Source: Halanaerobium sp. (GTDB lineage Bacteria; Bacillota; Halanaerobiia; Halanaerobiales; Halanaerobiaceae). From it: a DNA stretch of 64,000 nucleotides. The stretch spans positions 1-64,000 of the forward strand of contig JAGYNO010000001.1 in the NCBI GenBank assembly GCA_018399955.1, given 5' to 3'. Shown piece after piece: positions 1 to 8,499 of this stretch. Within the stretch, counting starts at the first letter, position 1. The number at the start of each line of letters is the position of its first letter. A model generated the notes under the pieces. That model worked only from the letters and a program-made list of their open reading frames with translations. It ran no database searches and was not told the origin of the DNA. The position numbers were made by a program, and so were the translations under genes.

Positions 1-2
1 TT

Positions 3-563
3 GGTCAGTCAGCTCTTAAAATTGCTGCAATGGCTGAATTAGAGGTTCCAGCAGACTGCAGAGTTTTAATCAGTGAGACTGATGGTGTTGGTAGAGACTA
101 TCCATTTTCTCGCGAGAAACTATCTCCCCTGCTTGGATTTTATACAGTTGAAAACTGGGAAGAAGGCTGTGATCAATGTATTGAAATTTTAAATTACGGC
201 GGACTTGGTCACTCACTGGGTATTCACAGTAATAATGAGGACATTATTAAAGCCTTTGCCCTGGAAAAACCTACTTCCAGAATACTTGTTAACACTCCTA
301 CAGCTCTTGGTGCAACCGGTGGAACAACTAATTTAGCTCCTTCAATGACTTTAGGCTGTGGTGCTAAGGGTGGAAATGCTACATCTGATAATATAAGTCC
401 ACTTAATTTAATTGACCGCAAACGAATTGCTTATGGAGTTAAAGATCTTGAAACCAAGAATAGTGATAAAAATAATGAATCCCAAGTTAAAAATAGTAGT
501 GTCGAAAATAAAGAAATAGAAATAATTATTGATAAAGTTTTAGAAAAATTAAATCAAAAATAA
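3..563 (+). CDS. CoA-acylating aldehyde dehydrogenase, C-terminal part (5' end outside window), BMC-associated EutE/PduP type
   Basis: Frame stays open to the window edge upstream of the listed ATG (GQSALKIAAMAELEVP...); GGLGHSLGIHS and NTPTALGATGGTTNLAPSMTLGCGAKGGNATSDNISP typical of acylating aldehyde dehydrogenases; next to BMC shell genes. Confidence 0.88.
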   Translation, partial: GQSALKIAAMAELEVPADCRVLISETDGVGRDYPFSREKLSPLLGFYTVENWEEGCDQCIEILNYGGLGHSLGIHSNNEDIIKAFALEKPTSRILVNTPTALGATGGTTNLAPSMTLGCGAKGGNATSDNISPLNLIDRKRIAYGVKDLETKNSDKNNESQVKNSSVENKEIEIIIDKVLEKLNQK

Positions 564-582
564 ATTTAGGGAGGAATAAATA

Positions 583-861
583 ATGGCAAATTCTAATGCA
601 TTAGGTTTAATAGAAACAAAAGGTCTGGTTGGTTCAATTGAGGCAGCAGATGCAATGGTTAAAGCAGCAAATGTTACACTGATCGGAAAAGAACATGTAG
701 GTGGAGGTCTGGTTGCTGTAATGGTTAGAGGAGATGTTGGAGCAGTAAAAGCTGCAACAGATGCAGGAGCGGCTGCAGCAGAAAGGGTAGGAGAATTAAT
801 TTCTGTTCATGTAATTCCAAGACCACATGATGAAGTAGAAATTATTTTACCACAAAAATAA
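583..861 (+). CDS. BMC-H shell protein (PduA/EutM-like)
   Basis: 92 aa; [26 protein letters not shown] and [21 protein letters not shown] typical of BMC-H. Confidence 0.95.
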   Translation: MANSNALGLIETKGLVGSIEAADAMVKAANVTLIGKEHVGGGLVAVMVRGDVGAVKAATDAGAAAAERVGELISVHVIPRPHDEVEIILPQK

Positions 862-875
862 TAAATAATACTTTG

Positions 876-906
876 CCCGGGTCAGTAGAGCTTCTTCTGG
901 CCTGGG
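876..906 (+). other. Strong intercistronic hairpin, not followed by a T-tract
   Basis: CCCGGGTCAGTAGA-GCT-TCTTCTGGCCTGGG: 13 of 14 positions pair (with wobbles). Confidence 0.7.
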
Positions 907-926
907 TTAAAAAGGAATGATTTACT

Positions 927-1733
927 GTGGATTTAATAACTGAAAGCAAATTAAGAGAATTATATAAAAAAGAGAATATAGATAATCTTAAAGTCAGCAA
1001 AAATTCTATAATTACTCCTTCTGCCAGACAGTATCTAAGAGAAAAAAATATAGAACTGCTTTTTGAAGATGAAAAAGCAAGTCAGGCAGAGCAAAAGTCT
1101 AATGATTCTACTAAAGAAAGAAATAAAGAAGATTATGATGAAATAAGCAGAGGCAGAGCTAAAGTTAATAAATCAGAAAACAATTTTAAATATCAGGAAT
1201 TTTATTCTGGAGCCTATTTTATTGAAAAACCAGAAGTGATGACCCAGATTTTTGGAAATAAGCTGGTGTATAAAGATCACCCAATAATTGAATTCAGGGG
1301 TAAGATAGATAGTATGCAGTCACAGCTGCTTGAGGTTATGCTGCTGATTGAAAAAAAAGAAATAACCGGTCTTTATGATGATTTGAATGAAGTTTTAGAT
1401 ATTTTAAGACATATTCTATCTACTGAGGTAAGAGGTGAAGAGTTCAAGCTGAGAGAAGTTATTGGATTAACTTCTGCAGAAATTCGGGAACAGTCACATT
1501 ATCCTCAAAAATACTTTGGGATTAAGCACATTTTACCGGGGACTGAAATGGGAGAAGTTTTAATAAAACTAAATGGTCTTCGTAGTGCAGTTCGTGAAGT
1601 AGAAATAGCAGCTGTTAAAGCTTTCTATCAAGGAGGAAATATTGAAAGAGTAGATATCATTATGGCTTTAAACAGAATGAGCAGTGTGTTCTATGTGATG
1701 ATGTGTAAATATAAGGCTGGAGAATACAGCTAA
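927..1733 (+). CDS. eutT: EutT-like cobalamin adenosyltransferase
   Basis: N-terminal ITESKLRELY...ITPSARQYLREKNI domain plus EutT-like C-terminal domain; BMC context. Confidence 0.8.
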   Translation: MDLITESKLRELYKKENIDNLKVSKNSIITPSARQYLREKNIELLFEDEKASQAEQKSNDSTKERNKEDYDEISRGRAKVNKSENNFKYQEFYSGAYFIEKPEVMTQIFGNKLVYKDHPIIEFRGKIDSMQSQLLEVMLLIEKKEITGLYDDLNEVLDILRHILSTEVRGEEFKLREVIGLTSAEIREQSHYPQKYFGIKHILPGTEMGEVLIKLNGLRSAVREVEIAAVKAFYQGGNIERVDIIMALNRMSSVFYVMMCKYKAGEYS

Positions 1734-1744
1734 GAGGTGATTTA

Positions 1745-1900
1745 ATGGAGAAAAATGAATTAAGAACAGAGATCAAAAAATTGGTCCTCAAACTGAGGGA
1801 AGAAAGTACTGAGAAAATAATTCCCATTGAAGCCTCAGGCAGACATGTTCATTTAAGTCAGAAAGCAGTAGAAAAAAGTTGTCAGCAAAATCCGTTTTAA
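1745..1900 (+). pseudogene. Truncated PduL-type phosphotransacylase, N-terminal about 45 residues only
   Basis: Own translation: MEKNELRTEIKKLVLKLREESTEKIIPIEASGRHVHLSQKAVEKSCQQNPF*; IPIEASGRHVHLS matches the PduL N-terminal motif; rest of the enzyme absent. Confidence 0.8.
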
Positions 1901-1977
1901 ATGTTACAGATGGAGCAGTGGTTGACATTGGTAGAGGTACAATAGATATTTCAATTTTCAAAAATTCAGTTTTTTAG
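1882..1977 (+). pseudogene. Fragment of an actin-like ATPase domain protein (EutJ-like)
   Basis: Own translation in another frame: SAKSVLNVTDGAVVDIGRGTIDISIFKNSVF*; DIGxGTxDISIF phosphate-binding motif; no start, immediately stopped. Confidence 0.65.
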
Positions 1978-2037
1978 TAACTCCTCTGGGTATAACCCTA
2001 AACTGTATTTAAGTGCTTAATTAGGAGGTGAAAGTCT

Positions 2038-2724
2038 TTGCAGAATAAAGAACTTGTTGAATGTATTATCAGAGAAGTTTTAAAAAGGCTTGATCAAAAA
2101 AATATTGCTTTTAGTGATAAAAAGAAACTGCTGCTGACAGAAGATATTGAGCTTAATCTGAGTAGAAATACAAGGGCAAAATATGAGCTGAGAATTTTTG
2201 ATAAATTGGAGTTAGATGATAAATTAACAGGTTTTGAAGATTTAATTATTACAGAGTTAAATACAAAACTTCTCTTAGAAGTTTCAGAGTTAATTCAAAT
2301 AAATTCAAAAGCAGAAGTTATTTTAAAATTTCTGCTTCAGGGTAAAAATGTGTATGTATTAACAGGTGGAGTTAAGTATTATCAGTATCAAAAGACAAGC
2401 CCAAAAACTCTGTATAATAAAATTATGGAAGCCGAGAACAAATTAAGAAGCTATGGAATAGAGTTTTTAACTCTCGAAGAATTGGAGTTAAAATTGAATA
2501 AGAAATCTTCTGCAGCCAGTTTGAAGGCCCAAGAGACTGAAACTGATAGTAATAGCGAATATTTTTTGCTGGATAAAAAACTGATAGATTACTCGATTAT
2601 AAAAAATCTGCATGAAAGAAATTATAGTGAAATTGAAGTGCCGGCCAAAAGTATAGTTACAGCTCTGGCAGAAGATTTTATTAAAGATAAAAATATAAAA
2701 CTTAAAATTATAAAGGGAAGGTAG
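2038..2724 (+). CDS. BMC-associated protein of unknown function with amphipathic N-terminus
   Basis: TTG start after AGGAGGTG; N-terminus NKELVECIIREVLKRL resembles BMC encapsulation-type helices; position between eutT and eutN. Confidence 0.6.
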   Translation: MQNKELVECIIREVLKRLDQKNIAFSDKKKLLLTEDIELNLSRNTRAKYELRIFDKLELDDKLTGFEDLIITELNTKLLLEVSELIQINSKAEVILKFLLQGKNVYVLTGGVKYYQYQKTSPKTLYNKIMEAENKLRSYGIEFLTLEELELKLNKKSSAASLKAQETETDSNSEYFLLDKKLIDYSIIKNLHERNYSEIEVPAKSIVTALAEDFIKDKNIKLKIIKGR

Positions 2725-2729
2725 TTATT

Positions 2730-3020
2730 ATGATTATTGCCAGAGTTATAGGTAATGTCTGGGCCACCAGAAAAGATGAACATTTAAGCGGTTTTAAATT
2801 TATGGTAGTTCAACCTCTAGATCATGGAAGTAATAAGATCAAGGAATCTACTTTTGTGGCAGTTGATCAGATTGGAGCAGGAGTTGGCGAAACAGTTTTG
2901 ATTGTCAAAGGTAGTTCAGCACGGAGAAGTGTAGAAAAAGAAAATTTGCCAGTTGATGCTTCTATAATTGGAATTATAGACAAGGTTGAGATAAGCGGAG
3001 ATATTATTGAAGAAGAATAA
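2730..3020 (+). CDS. eutN: BMC-P pentameric vertex protein (EutN/CcmL family)
   Basis: MIIARVIGNVWATRKDEHLSGFKFMVVQPL...DQIGAGVGETVLIVKGSSAR. Confidence 0.95.
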   Translation: MIIARVIGNVWATRKDEHLSGFKFMVVQPLDHGSNKIKESTFVAVDQIGAGVGETVLIVKGSSARRSVEKENLPVDASIIGIIDKVEISGDIIEEE

Positions 3021-3064
3021 GATAATTCTCTTAAGCCAAATAGAACTAGGTGGGGGGATAAATA

Positions 3065-3328
3065 GTGGCAAAGAATTTAATTACTAAAAATACTTTAAAC
3101 AAAAGAGCTTTAGCTGAGTCATCTTTGCTTTATATTCTTGAAGATGATCTAATTACCCCGGGAGCTAAAGATTTAATTCTTCAAAAGAAATACAGGTGTA
3201 AATATCTTAAAAAAGAAGAATTAAAATCATTGATAAGGTATATCCTAACAGATGAACTGGAGTCAGCTAATTTAATTGAAGGAAAAGTTTCAAAAATCAT
3301 AGAGCAAGTTCTAACAAAAATAATTTAA
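3065..3328 (+). CDS. Small BMC-locus protein (87 aa), unknown function
   Basis: ORF between eutN and BMC-H gene; contains [15 protein letters not shown] resembling the EutT N-terminal motif. Confidence 0.6.
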   Translation: MAKNLITKNTLNKRALAESSLLYILEDDLITPGAKDLILQKKYRCKYLKKEELKSLIRYILTDELESANLIEGKVSKIIEQVLTKII

Positions 3329-3341
3329 GGAGGAATTTATT

Positions 3342-3635
3342 ATGGCAGGCAGAGAAGCACTTGGTAAGATTGAGACAAAGGGATTAGTAGCAGTGATTGA
3401 AGCAGCAGATGCAATGGTCAAAGCTGCAAATGTGACTCTGGTAGGAAAAGAACTAATTGGTGGTGGTTATGTAACTGTAATGGTCAGAGGTGATGTTGGA
3501 GCTGTTAAGGCTGCAACAGATGCAGGGGCAGCTGCCGCAGGCAAAATAGGAGAATTAGTATCTGTACATGTTATACCAAGACCTCATGCTGAATTGGAAG
3601 CAATATTACCAAAAAATGAAAGTAATGTTGAATAA
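3342..3635 (+). CDS. BMC-H shell protein, second paralog
   Basis: Near-identical family motifs to 583-861. Confidence 0.95.
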   Translation: MAGREALGKIETKGLVAVIEAADAMVKAANVTLVGKELIGGGYVTVMVRGDVGAVKAATDAGAAAAGKIGELVSVHVIPRPHAELEAILPKNESNVE

Positions 3636-3661
3636 AAAAATAAAAAAGGGGTAGATAGCAA

Positions 3662-4780
3662 ATGAATATTAATGAAATTATTGTAAATATTATGGTAATT
3701 TTTATGATCTTAGGTGCTCTTGATAAAATAATTGGTAATAAATATGGACTTGGAGAAAAGTTTGATGAAGGTATAGAAGCAATGGGTCCACTTGCGGTTG
3801 CAATGATTGGTGTAATTTCTTTAGCACCAGTTTTGGCAAGGATTTTAAGACCTGTAGTTGTACCAGTTTATTCATTTTTAGGTGCAGACCCAGCAATGTT
3901 TGCTACCACTTTACTGGCCAATGATATGGGGGGGTATCCTCTAGCTATGGAGCTGGCTCAGACTCAAGAAGCTGGTTTATTTGCTGGTTTAATTTTAGGT
4001 GCGATGCTTGGGCCTACAATTGTATTTACCATTCCAGTTGCTCTTGGTATAATTGATAAAGAAGATCATCAGTTTTTAGCTAAAGGCGTGCTGGCAGGTA
4101 TTATTACTATACCTATTGGTTGTCTGGCTGGAGGATTAGTTGCTGGTTTCGATATGGGAATGATTTTTAGTAATCTAGTTCCTATTATTTTAGTATCTGC
4201 TTTAATAGCTTTTGGATTGTGGAGAATTCCAGAAAAAATGATAAAAGGCTTTAATAAATTTGGTAGAGGTGTGGTAATTGTAATTACCATTGGAACAGCA
4301 GCAATCATTACAGAAACCTTGACTGGTATTGTTATTATTCCAGGAATGGCACCTGTCTGGGATGGAATAGAAATTGTAGGTAGTATAGCAATTATGCTTG
4401 CCGGTGCATTTCCAATGGTTCATTTTATTACTAAGGTATTTAGAAAACCATTACTTAAAGCTGGTAAGGCGATTGGAATGGAAGAAAATGGAGCAGCTGG
4501 TATGATTGCTACTCTGGCCAATAACATCCCAATGTTTAAAATTCTAAATACAATGGAAGATAAAGGTAAAGTTTTAAATGTTGCTTTTGCAGTAAGTGCT
4601 GCTTTTGTTTTTGGCGATCACTTAGGTTTTACAGCTGGAGTAAATAGAGCTATGATTTTCCCAATGATTGTCGGCAAATTAGTAGCTGGATTTACAGCAG
4701 TGATACTTGCAATGTATATTGCAAAAAATATAAATGTAGAAATTGATACTGAAAATGAAGTAATCGAAAATGTAAATTAA
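3662..4780 (+). CDS. eutH: Ethanolamine permease EutH
   Basis: 372 aa multi-pass membrane protein; MNINEIIVNIMVIFMILGALDKIIGNKYGLGEKFDEG and FATTLLANDMGGYPLA typical of EutH. Confidence 0.92.
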   Translation: MNINEIIVNIMVIFMILGALDKIIGNKYGLGEKFDEGIEAMGPLAVAMIGVISLAPVLARILRPVVVPVYSFLGADPAMFATTLLANDMGGYPLAMELAQTQEAGLFAGLILGAMLGPTIVFTIPVALGIIDKEDHQFLAKGVLAGIITIPIGCLAGGLVAGFDMGMIFSNLVPIILVSALIAFGLWRIPEKMIKGFNKFGRGVVIVITIGTAAIITETLTGIVIIPGMAPVWDGIEIVGSIAIMLAGAFPMVHFITKVFRKPLLKAGKAIGMEENGAAGMIATLANNIPMFKILNTMEDKGKVLNVAFAVSAAFVFGDHLGFTAGVNRAMIFPMIVGKLVAGFTAVILAMYIAKNINVEIDTENEVIENVN

Positions 4781-4803
4781 TTTTCATAAAAGGAGTAGTT
4801 TTT

Positions 4804-6141
4804 ATGAACTTAATTGAGAAAATATATGAGGCAGGAGTTGTGGGAGCCGGTGGAGCCGGCTTTCCAACTCATGTTAAATATGATTGTGAAACAGAATATT
4901 TAATTATAAATGGGGCAGAATGTGAGCCTCTATTACAGACAGATAAATTTCTGATGCGAGAATACCCTGAAGAAATACTGGAAGCAGTAAGTTTGGTGGC
5001 TGAAAATATTGGAGCTAAAAAAATATACTTTGCGACTAAGAAAAAATACACTCAGGAAGTTGACTGTCTAAGAAGAATTATTGAAGATAAAGGCTATCAA
5101 AATATAGAATTATTTCTGATGGACAGCTATTACCCAGCTGGTGATGAACAGATAATGCTTTATGAAATTACAGGTAGAATAGTACCAGAAGGTGGAATTC
5201 CACTTCAGGTAGGAGCCGTAGTGACTAATGTTGGGACCTTATTTAATAGCTATCGAGCGGTTAATAATATTCCGGTTACTGATAAATATGTTTCTGTTTT
5301 AGGAGAAGTAAAAGAGCCCAGAATTATAAAAGTTCCTATTGGAACTTCAGTTAAAAATTGTATAGAAGCAGCCGGTGGAAGTATAATTAATGATTATGCT
5401 GTTATTCTTGGAGGTCCAATGATGGGTAGTAATCTGCTCAACGCTGAAATAGAGCATGCGGTGATCACTAAGACAGATGGTGCAGTTATAGTGGTGCCCC
5501 GAGATAACTTTGTCATTGAAAGAAACAGACAGAGTATTGAGCATATTAAAAATAAGGCAAAAGCAGCCTGTATCCAGTGCACTTTATGCACAGAATACTG
5601 TCCTCGTTATTTAATAGGACATGAGCTGGAGCCCCATAGAATAATGCGAGCACTTGCCTATAACGAAGAATCTGAGGTTTTAAAAGAAGCAAAGCTCTGC
5701 TGTGAGTGCGGCATCTGTGAGCTTTATGCCTGTCCAATGGGTTTATCTCCAAGGCTGGTTAATGTTTATTTTAAAGACAAAATTGACGAAAAATTTGAGA
5801 GCGGTCAGGAAGAACTGAAAGCTCATCCAATGCGTGATTATCGTAAAATCCCTACTGCGCGCCAGACAGCAAGACTTAATCTTGACAAATATGATCATCA
5901 GCCGCTGGCAGAAACTATAGAGATAGAGGTTGAGGAAGTAAGAATTCCACTTAAACAACATATTGGGGCTTCTGCAGTTTTTGCTTTAACAGAAAAAGCA
6001 GAGGTTAAAAAAGGTCAAATTATTGCAGAAGCTAAAGAAGATAGTTTGAGCACCAATATTCATGCAAGTTTAGATGGTAAGATTGAAGAAGTAAATGAGC
6101 AATATATTTTAATTAAAGCTATTGATGAGGTGGTATCATGA
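4804..6141 (+). CDS. pduS: PduS-like RnfC-type Fe-S flavoprotein (cobalamin reductase)
   Basis: GVVGAGGAGFPTHVK, INGAECEPLL, two 4Fe-4S clusters (CIQCTLCTEYCP, CCECGICELYACP). Confidence 0.88.
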   Translation: MNLIEKIYEAGVVGAGGAGFPTHVKYDCETEYLIINGAECEPLLQTDKFLMREYPEEILEAVSLVAENIGAKKIYFATKKKYTQEVDCLRRIIEDKGYQNIELFLMDSYYPAGDEQIMLYEITGRIVPEGGIPLQVGAVVTNVGTLFNSYRAVNNIPVTDKYVSVLGEVKEPRIIKVPIGTSVKNCIEAAGGSIINDYAVILGGPMMGSNLLNAEIEHAVITKTDGAVIVVPRDNFVIERNRQSIEHIKNKAKAACIQCTLCTEYCPRYLIGHELEPHRIMRALAYNEESEVLKEAKLCCECGICELYACPMGLSPRLVNVYFKDKIDEKFESGQEELKAHPMRDYRKIPTARQTARLNLDKYDHQPLAETIEIEVEEVRIPLKQHIGASAVFALTEKAEVKKGQIIAEAKEDSLSTNIHASLDGKIEEVNEQYILIKAIDEVVS

Positions 6142-6686
6142 TTATAGCAATTGGTCTGCTCGAATTTAATTCTATCAGTCAAGGAATTAAAGCTGCAGAT
6201 ATAATGAAAAAAGCAGCAGATGTCAAAATTGTTATGGCTCAGCCTACCTGTCCGGGTAAATATACAGTTTTAATTTCTGGCAGTGTCAGTGCTGTTAATG
6301 CTTCAGTTGAAAGTGGGGTTGCTAGTAGTGGTCCTTTTTTAGTTGACCATATGGTGATATCCAGGATTAATCATCAGCTATTAAGTGCAATGAACGGAAC
6401 AACTGAGATTGGAGATGTAAATGCTGTTGGCGTTTTAGAATACTTTAGTGTTGCCAGTGCCATTGTAGGAGCAGATACTGCTGTTAAATCAGCAAAAATT
6501 GATTTAATGCAGCTCAGGCTTGCAACAGGACTTGGTGGTAAAGCATATGTAACCTTTAGTGGAGATGTTGGAGCAGTAAAACAGGCACTAGAAGCTGGAG
6601 CTGCTGCCAATGAAAATAATGGTATGCTTTATAATAAAATAATTGTTTCTTCTCCAGACAAAGATTTGTTTAAAACATTATTATAA
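6138..6686 (+). CDS. pduT: PduT-like tandem BMC-T shell protein with conserved Cys loop
   Basis: Two BMC domains in 182 aa; TCPGKY loop aligned with the Fe-S cysteine loop of PduT; overlaps the pduS stop. Confidence 0.85.
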   Translation: MIIAIGLLEFNSISQGIKAADIMKKAADVKIVMAQPTCPGKYTVLISGSVSAVNASVESGVASSGPFLVDHMVISRINHQLLSAMNGTTEIGDVNAVGVLEYFSVASAIVGADTAVKSAKIDLMQLRLATGLGGKAYVTFSGDVGAVKQALEAGAAANENNGMLYNKIIVSSPDKDLFKTLL

Positions 6687-6698
6687 GGAGGAGAATCA

Positions 6699-7159
6699 AT
6701 GAGTAATTACAATTTTAAATTTCAGATTAAGACAAAAATAAAATTTGGTAGAAATAAGATTAAAGAATTACCAGAAATTTTAAAATCGAAAAATAAGAAA
6801 AGGGTAATGCTGGTAATAGATGAGGGAATAAAAAAAGTAGGAATCTTAGAAAAAATTACATTATATCTAGATGATAAATTGAATATTGTATCTTTGACAA
6901 GGTAAAATTACTAATCCAAATAACATGGAGGTCAGAGTTGAGATGTCTCTTGCCAGTCATTTTGGAGGTATAGCATTTACAAGATGAGATTGAAAAATTA
7001 GTTTCAGATATTTCTCTGACAACTCGTTTAAGAGAATTTTGAGTTGATGATTTGGATCTTATAGCTGAGCTTGCTCTTAGTGAAAAAGTTATGATTAAAA
7101 GTAATTCAAGACCTGTGATAAAATAAGATATAATTAATATTTTAGAATATTTAATTTAA
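6699..7159 (+). pseudogene. Decayed iron-containing alcohol dehydrogenase (EutG/PduQ type)
   Basis: Intact N-terminus to 6905; then fragments RVEMSLASHFGGIAFT* and DEIEKLVSDISLTTRLREF*VDDLDLIAELALSEKVMIKSNSRPVIK*DIINILEYLI with in-frame stops and large deletion. Confidence 0.8.
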
Positions 7160-7343
7160 AAATTTAAATAAGTAACTTAGTTTTAGGATTTGTCATGATA
7201 AGTAAGGATGAAGCAATTTATATTTTGATAAAATTTATATTTAGTTGAATTTTATCAATTAAAAATCTTGTTTCATCTTTTTTTGTTCTTTCTTTACTAA
7301 TCTGTTATAATAGTAACATAAGAAAGCAACAGGAGTGGAAAAA

Positions 7344-7745
7344 ATGGCTAGACCAACCAAAGATCGTATTATAGAGAAATTACCAGAAATTAAGTTTTTT
7401 AAACCTGCTGGAGTTCCAGCAAATCAGATAGAAACCGTTGAGATGACTATGGAAGAGGTTGAGGCACTGCGTCTTAAAGATGTAGAAGGTTTAAATCAAG
7501 AAGAGGCAGCAGAAATGATGAATGTTTCTCGACCTACTTTTCAGCGTGTTCTGACTTCTGCACGTCAGAAAGCTGCAGAAGCTCTTACCTGTGGAAAGGC
7601 AATCCGCTTTGCCGGCGGTGACTATCGACTTGTAAGACCGGGTTTCTGTCCCGAATGTGGTGAAAAATTAAGAGGCCGCAGGGGACATCATCATGGTGCT
7701 AAGAAGAGTAATCGTTTGTGTTCAGAATGTGATGATGAAAAATAA
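7344..7745 (+). CDS. DUF134/UPF0251 family DNA-binding protein
   Basis: MARPTKDRIIEKLPEIKFFKPAG...MTMEEVEALRLKDVEGLNQEEAAEMMNVSRPTFQRVL; C-terminal Cys motifs; ATG with AGGAG upstream (ORF track starts at GTG 7335). Confidence 0.88.
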   Translation: MARPTKDRIIEKLPEIKFFKPAGVPANQIETVEMTMEEVEALRLKDVEGLNQEEAAEMMNVSRPTFQRVLTSARQKAAEALTCGKAIRFAGGDYRLVRPGFCPECGEKLRGRRGHHHGAKKSNRLCSECDDEK

Positions 7746-7759
7746 AGGAGGTTTGATCA

Positions 7760-8173
7760 ATGAAGATAGACTTAGACTGGCAGGGTGATTTAGAATTTAA
7801 ATCTAATTTTCCTTCCGAACATAATATAACACTGGATGCTTCTGAGGAAAGTGGAGGCCGCAATAAAGGCCCCAGACCAATGGAGGTTTTACTCAGTGGT
7901 TTAGGTGGATGTACAGGAATAGATGTAGTACTGATTTTAAAAAAGATGAAGGCCGAAATTGAAGAATTTAAGCTTGATGTTAATGCAGAAAGAGCAGAAG
8001 AGCCTCCTAAACGCTTTACAAAAATACATTTAACCTATAAGTTCAAAGGTAAGAATCTTAGTGAACGAAGAGTTGAAAGAGCGATCAATCTTTCAGAAAA
8101 AAAGTATTGTTCAGCGAGCAGTTCTTTAAATGCAGATATTACTTCCAGTTATGAAATTGAGCATACAGATTAA
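7760..8173 (+). CDS. OsmC family protein
   Basis: RPMEVLLSGLGGCTGIDVVLILKKM. Confidence 0.9.
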   Translation: MKIDLDWQGDLEFKSNFPSEHNITLDASEESGGRNKGPRPMEVLLSGLGGCTGIDVVLILKKMKAEIEEFKLDVNAERAEEPPKRFTKIHLTYKFKGKNLSERRVERAINLSEKKYCSASSSLNADITSSYEIEHTD

Positions 8174-8196
8174 TTATAGTAAAATATTTAAACTTC

Positions 8197-8227
8197 AATA
8201 CCCGGTTGTATCCGGGTATTTTTTATT
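8197..8227 (+). terminator. Intrinsic terminator
   Basis: AATACCCGG-TTGTAT-CCGGGTATT then T-rich. Confidence 0.88.
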
Positions 8228-8499
8228 TTAGAGCAGTTTTTTTGCAGGATAAATTTAAATCTTATTGAATATATAAAGTGAGATTTAATTAATTTATCAG
8301 CTATAATATTTACTATCACATAAAACTTTTACTAATATAAATCAATATATATATAATATGGTAAAATAAACTATAATAATCTTAGCTTTGTTTCTATAAA
8401 ACCATTTTATTTATTATATACTGACTTATTTTAATCACTCAAAATATTTATTATTAAATATCATAATAATCAGCTTTAAAAAATATGAGGAGGAATAAC

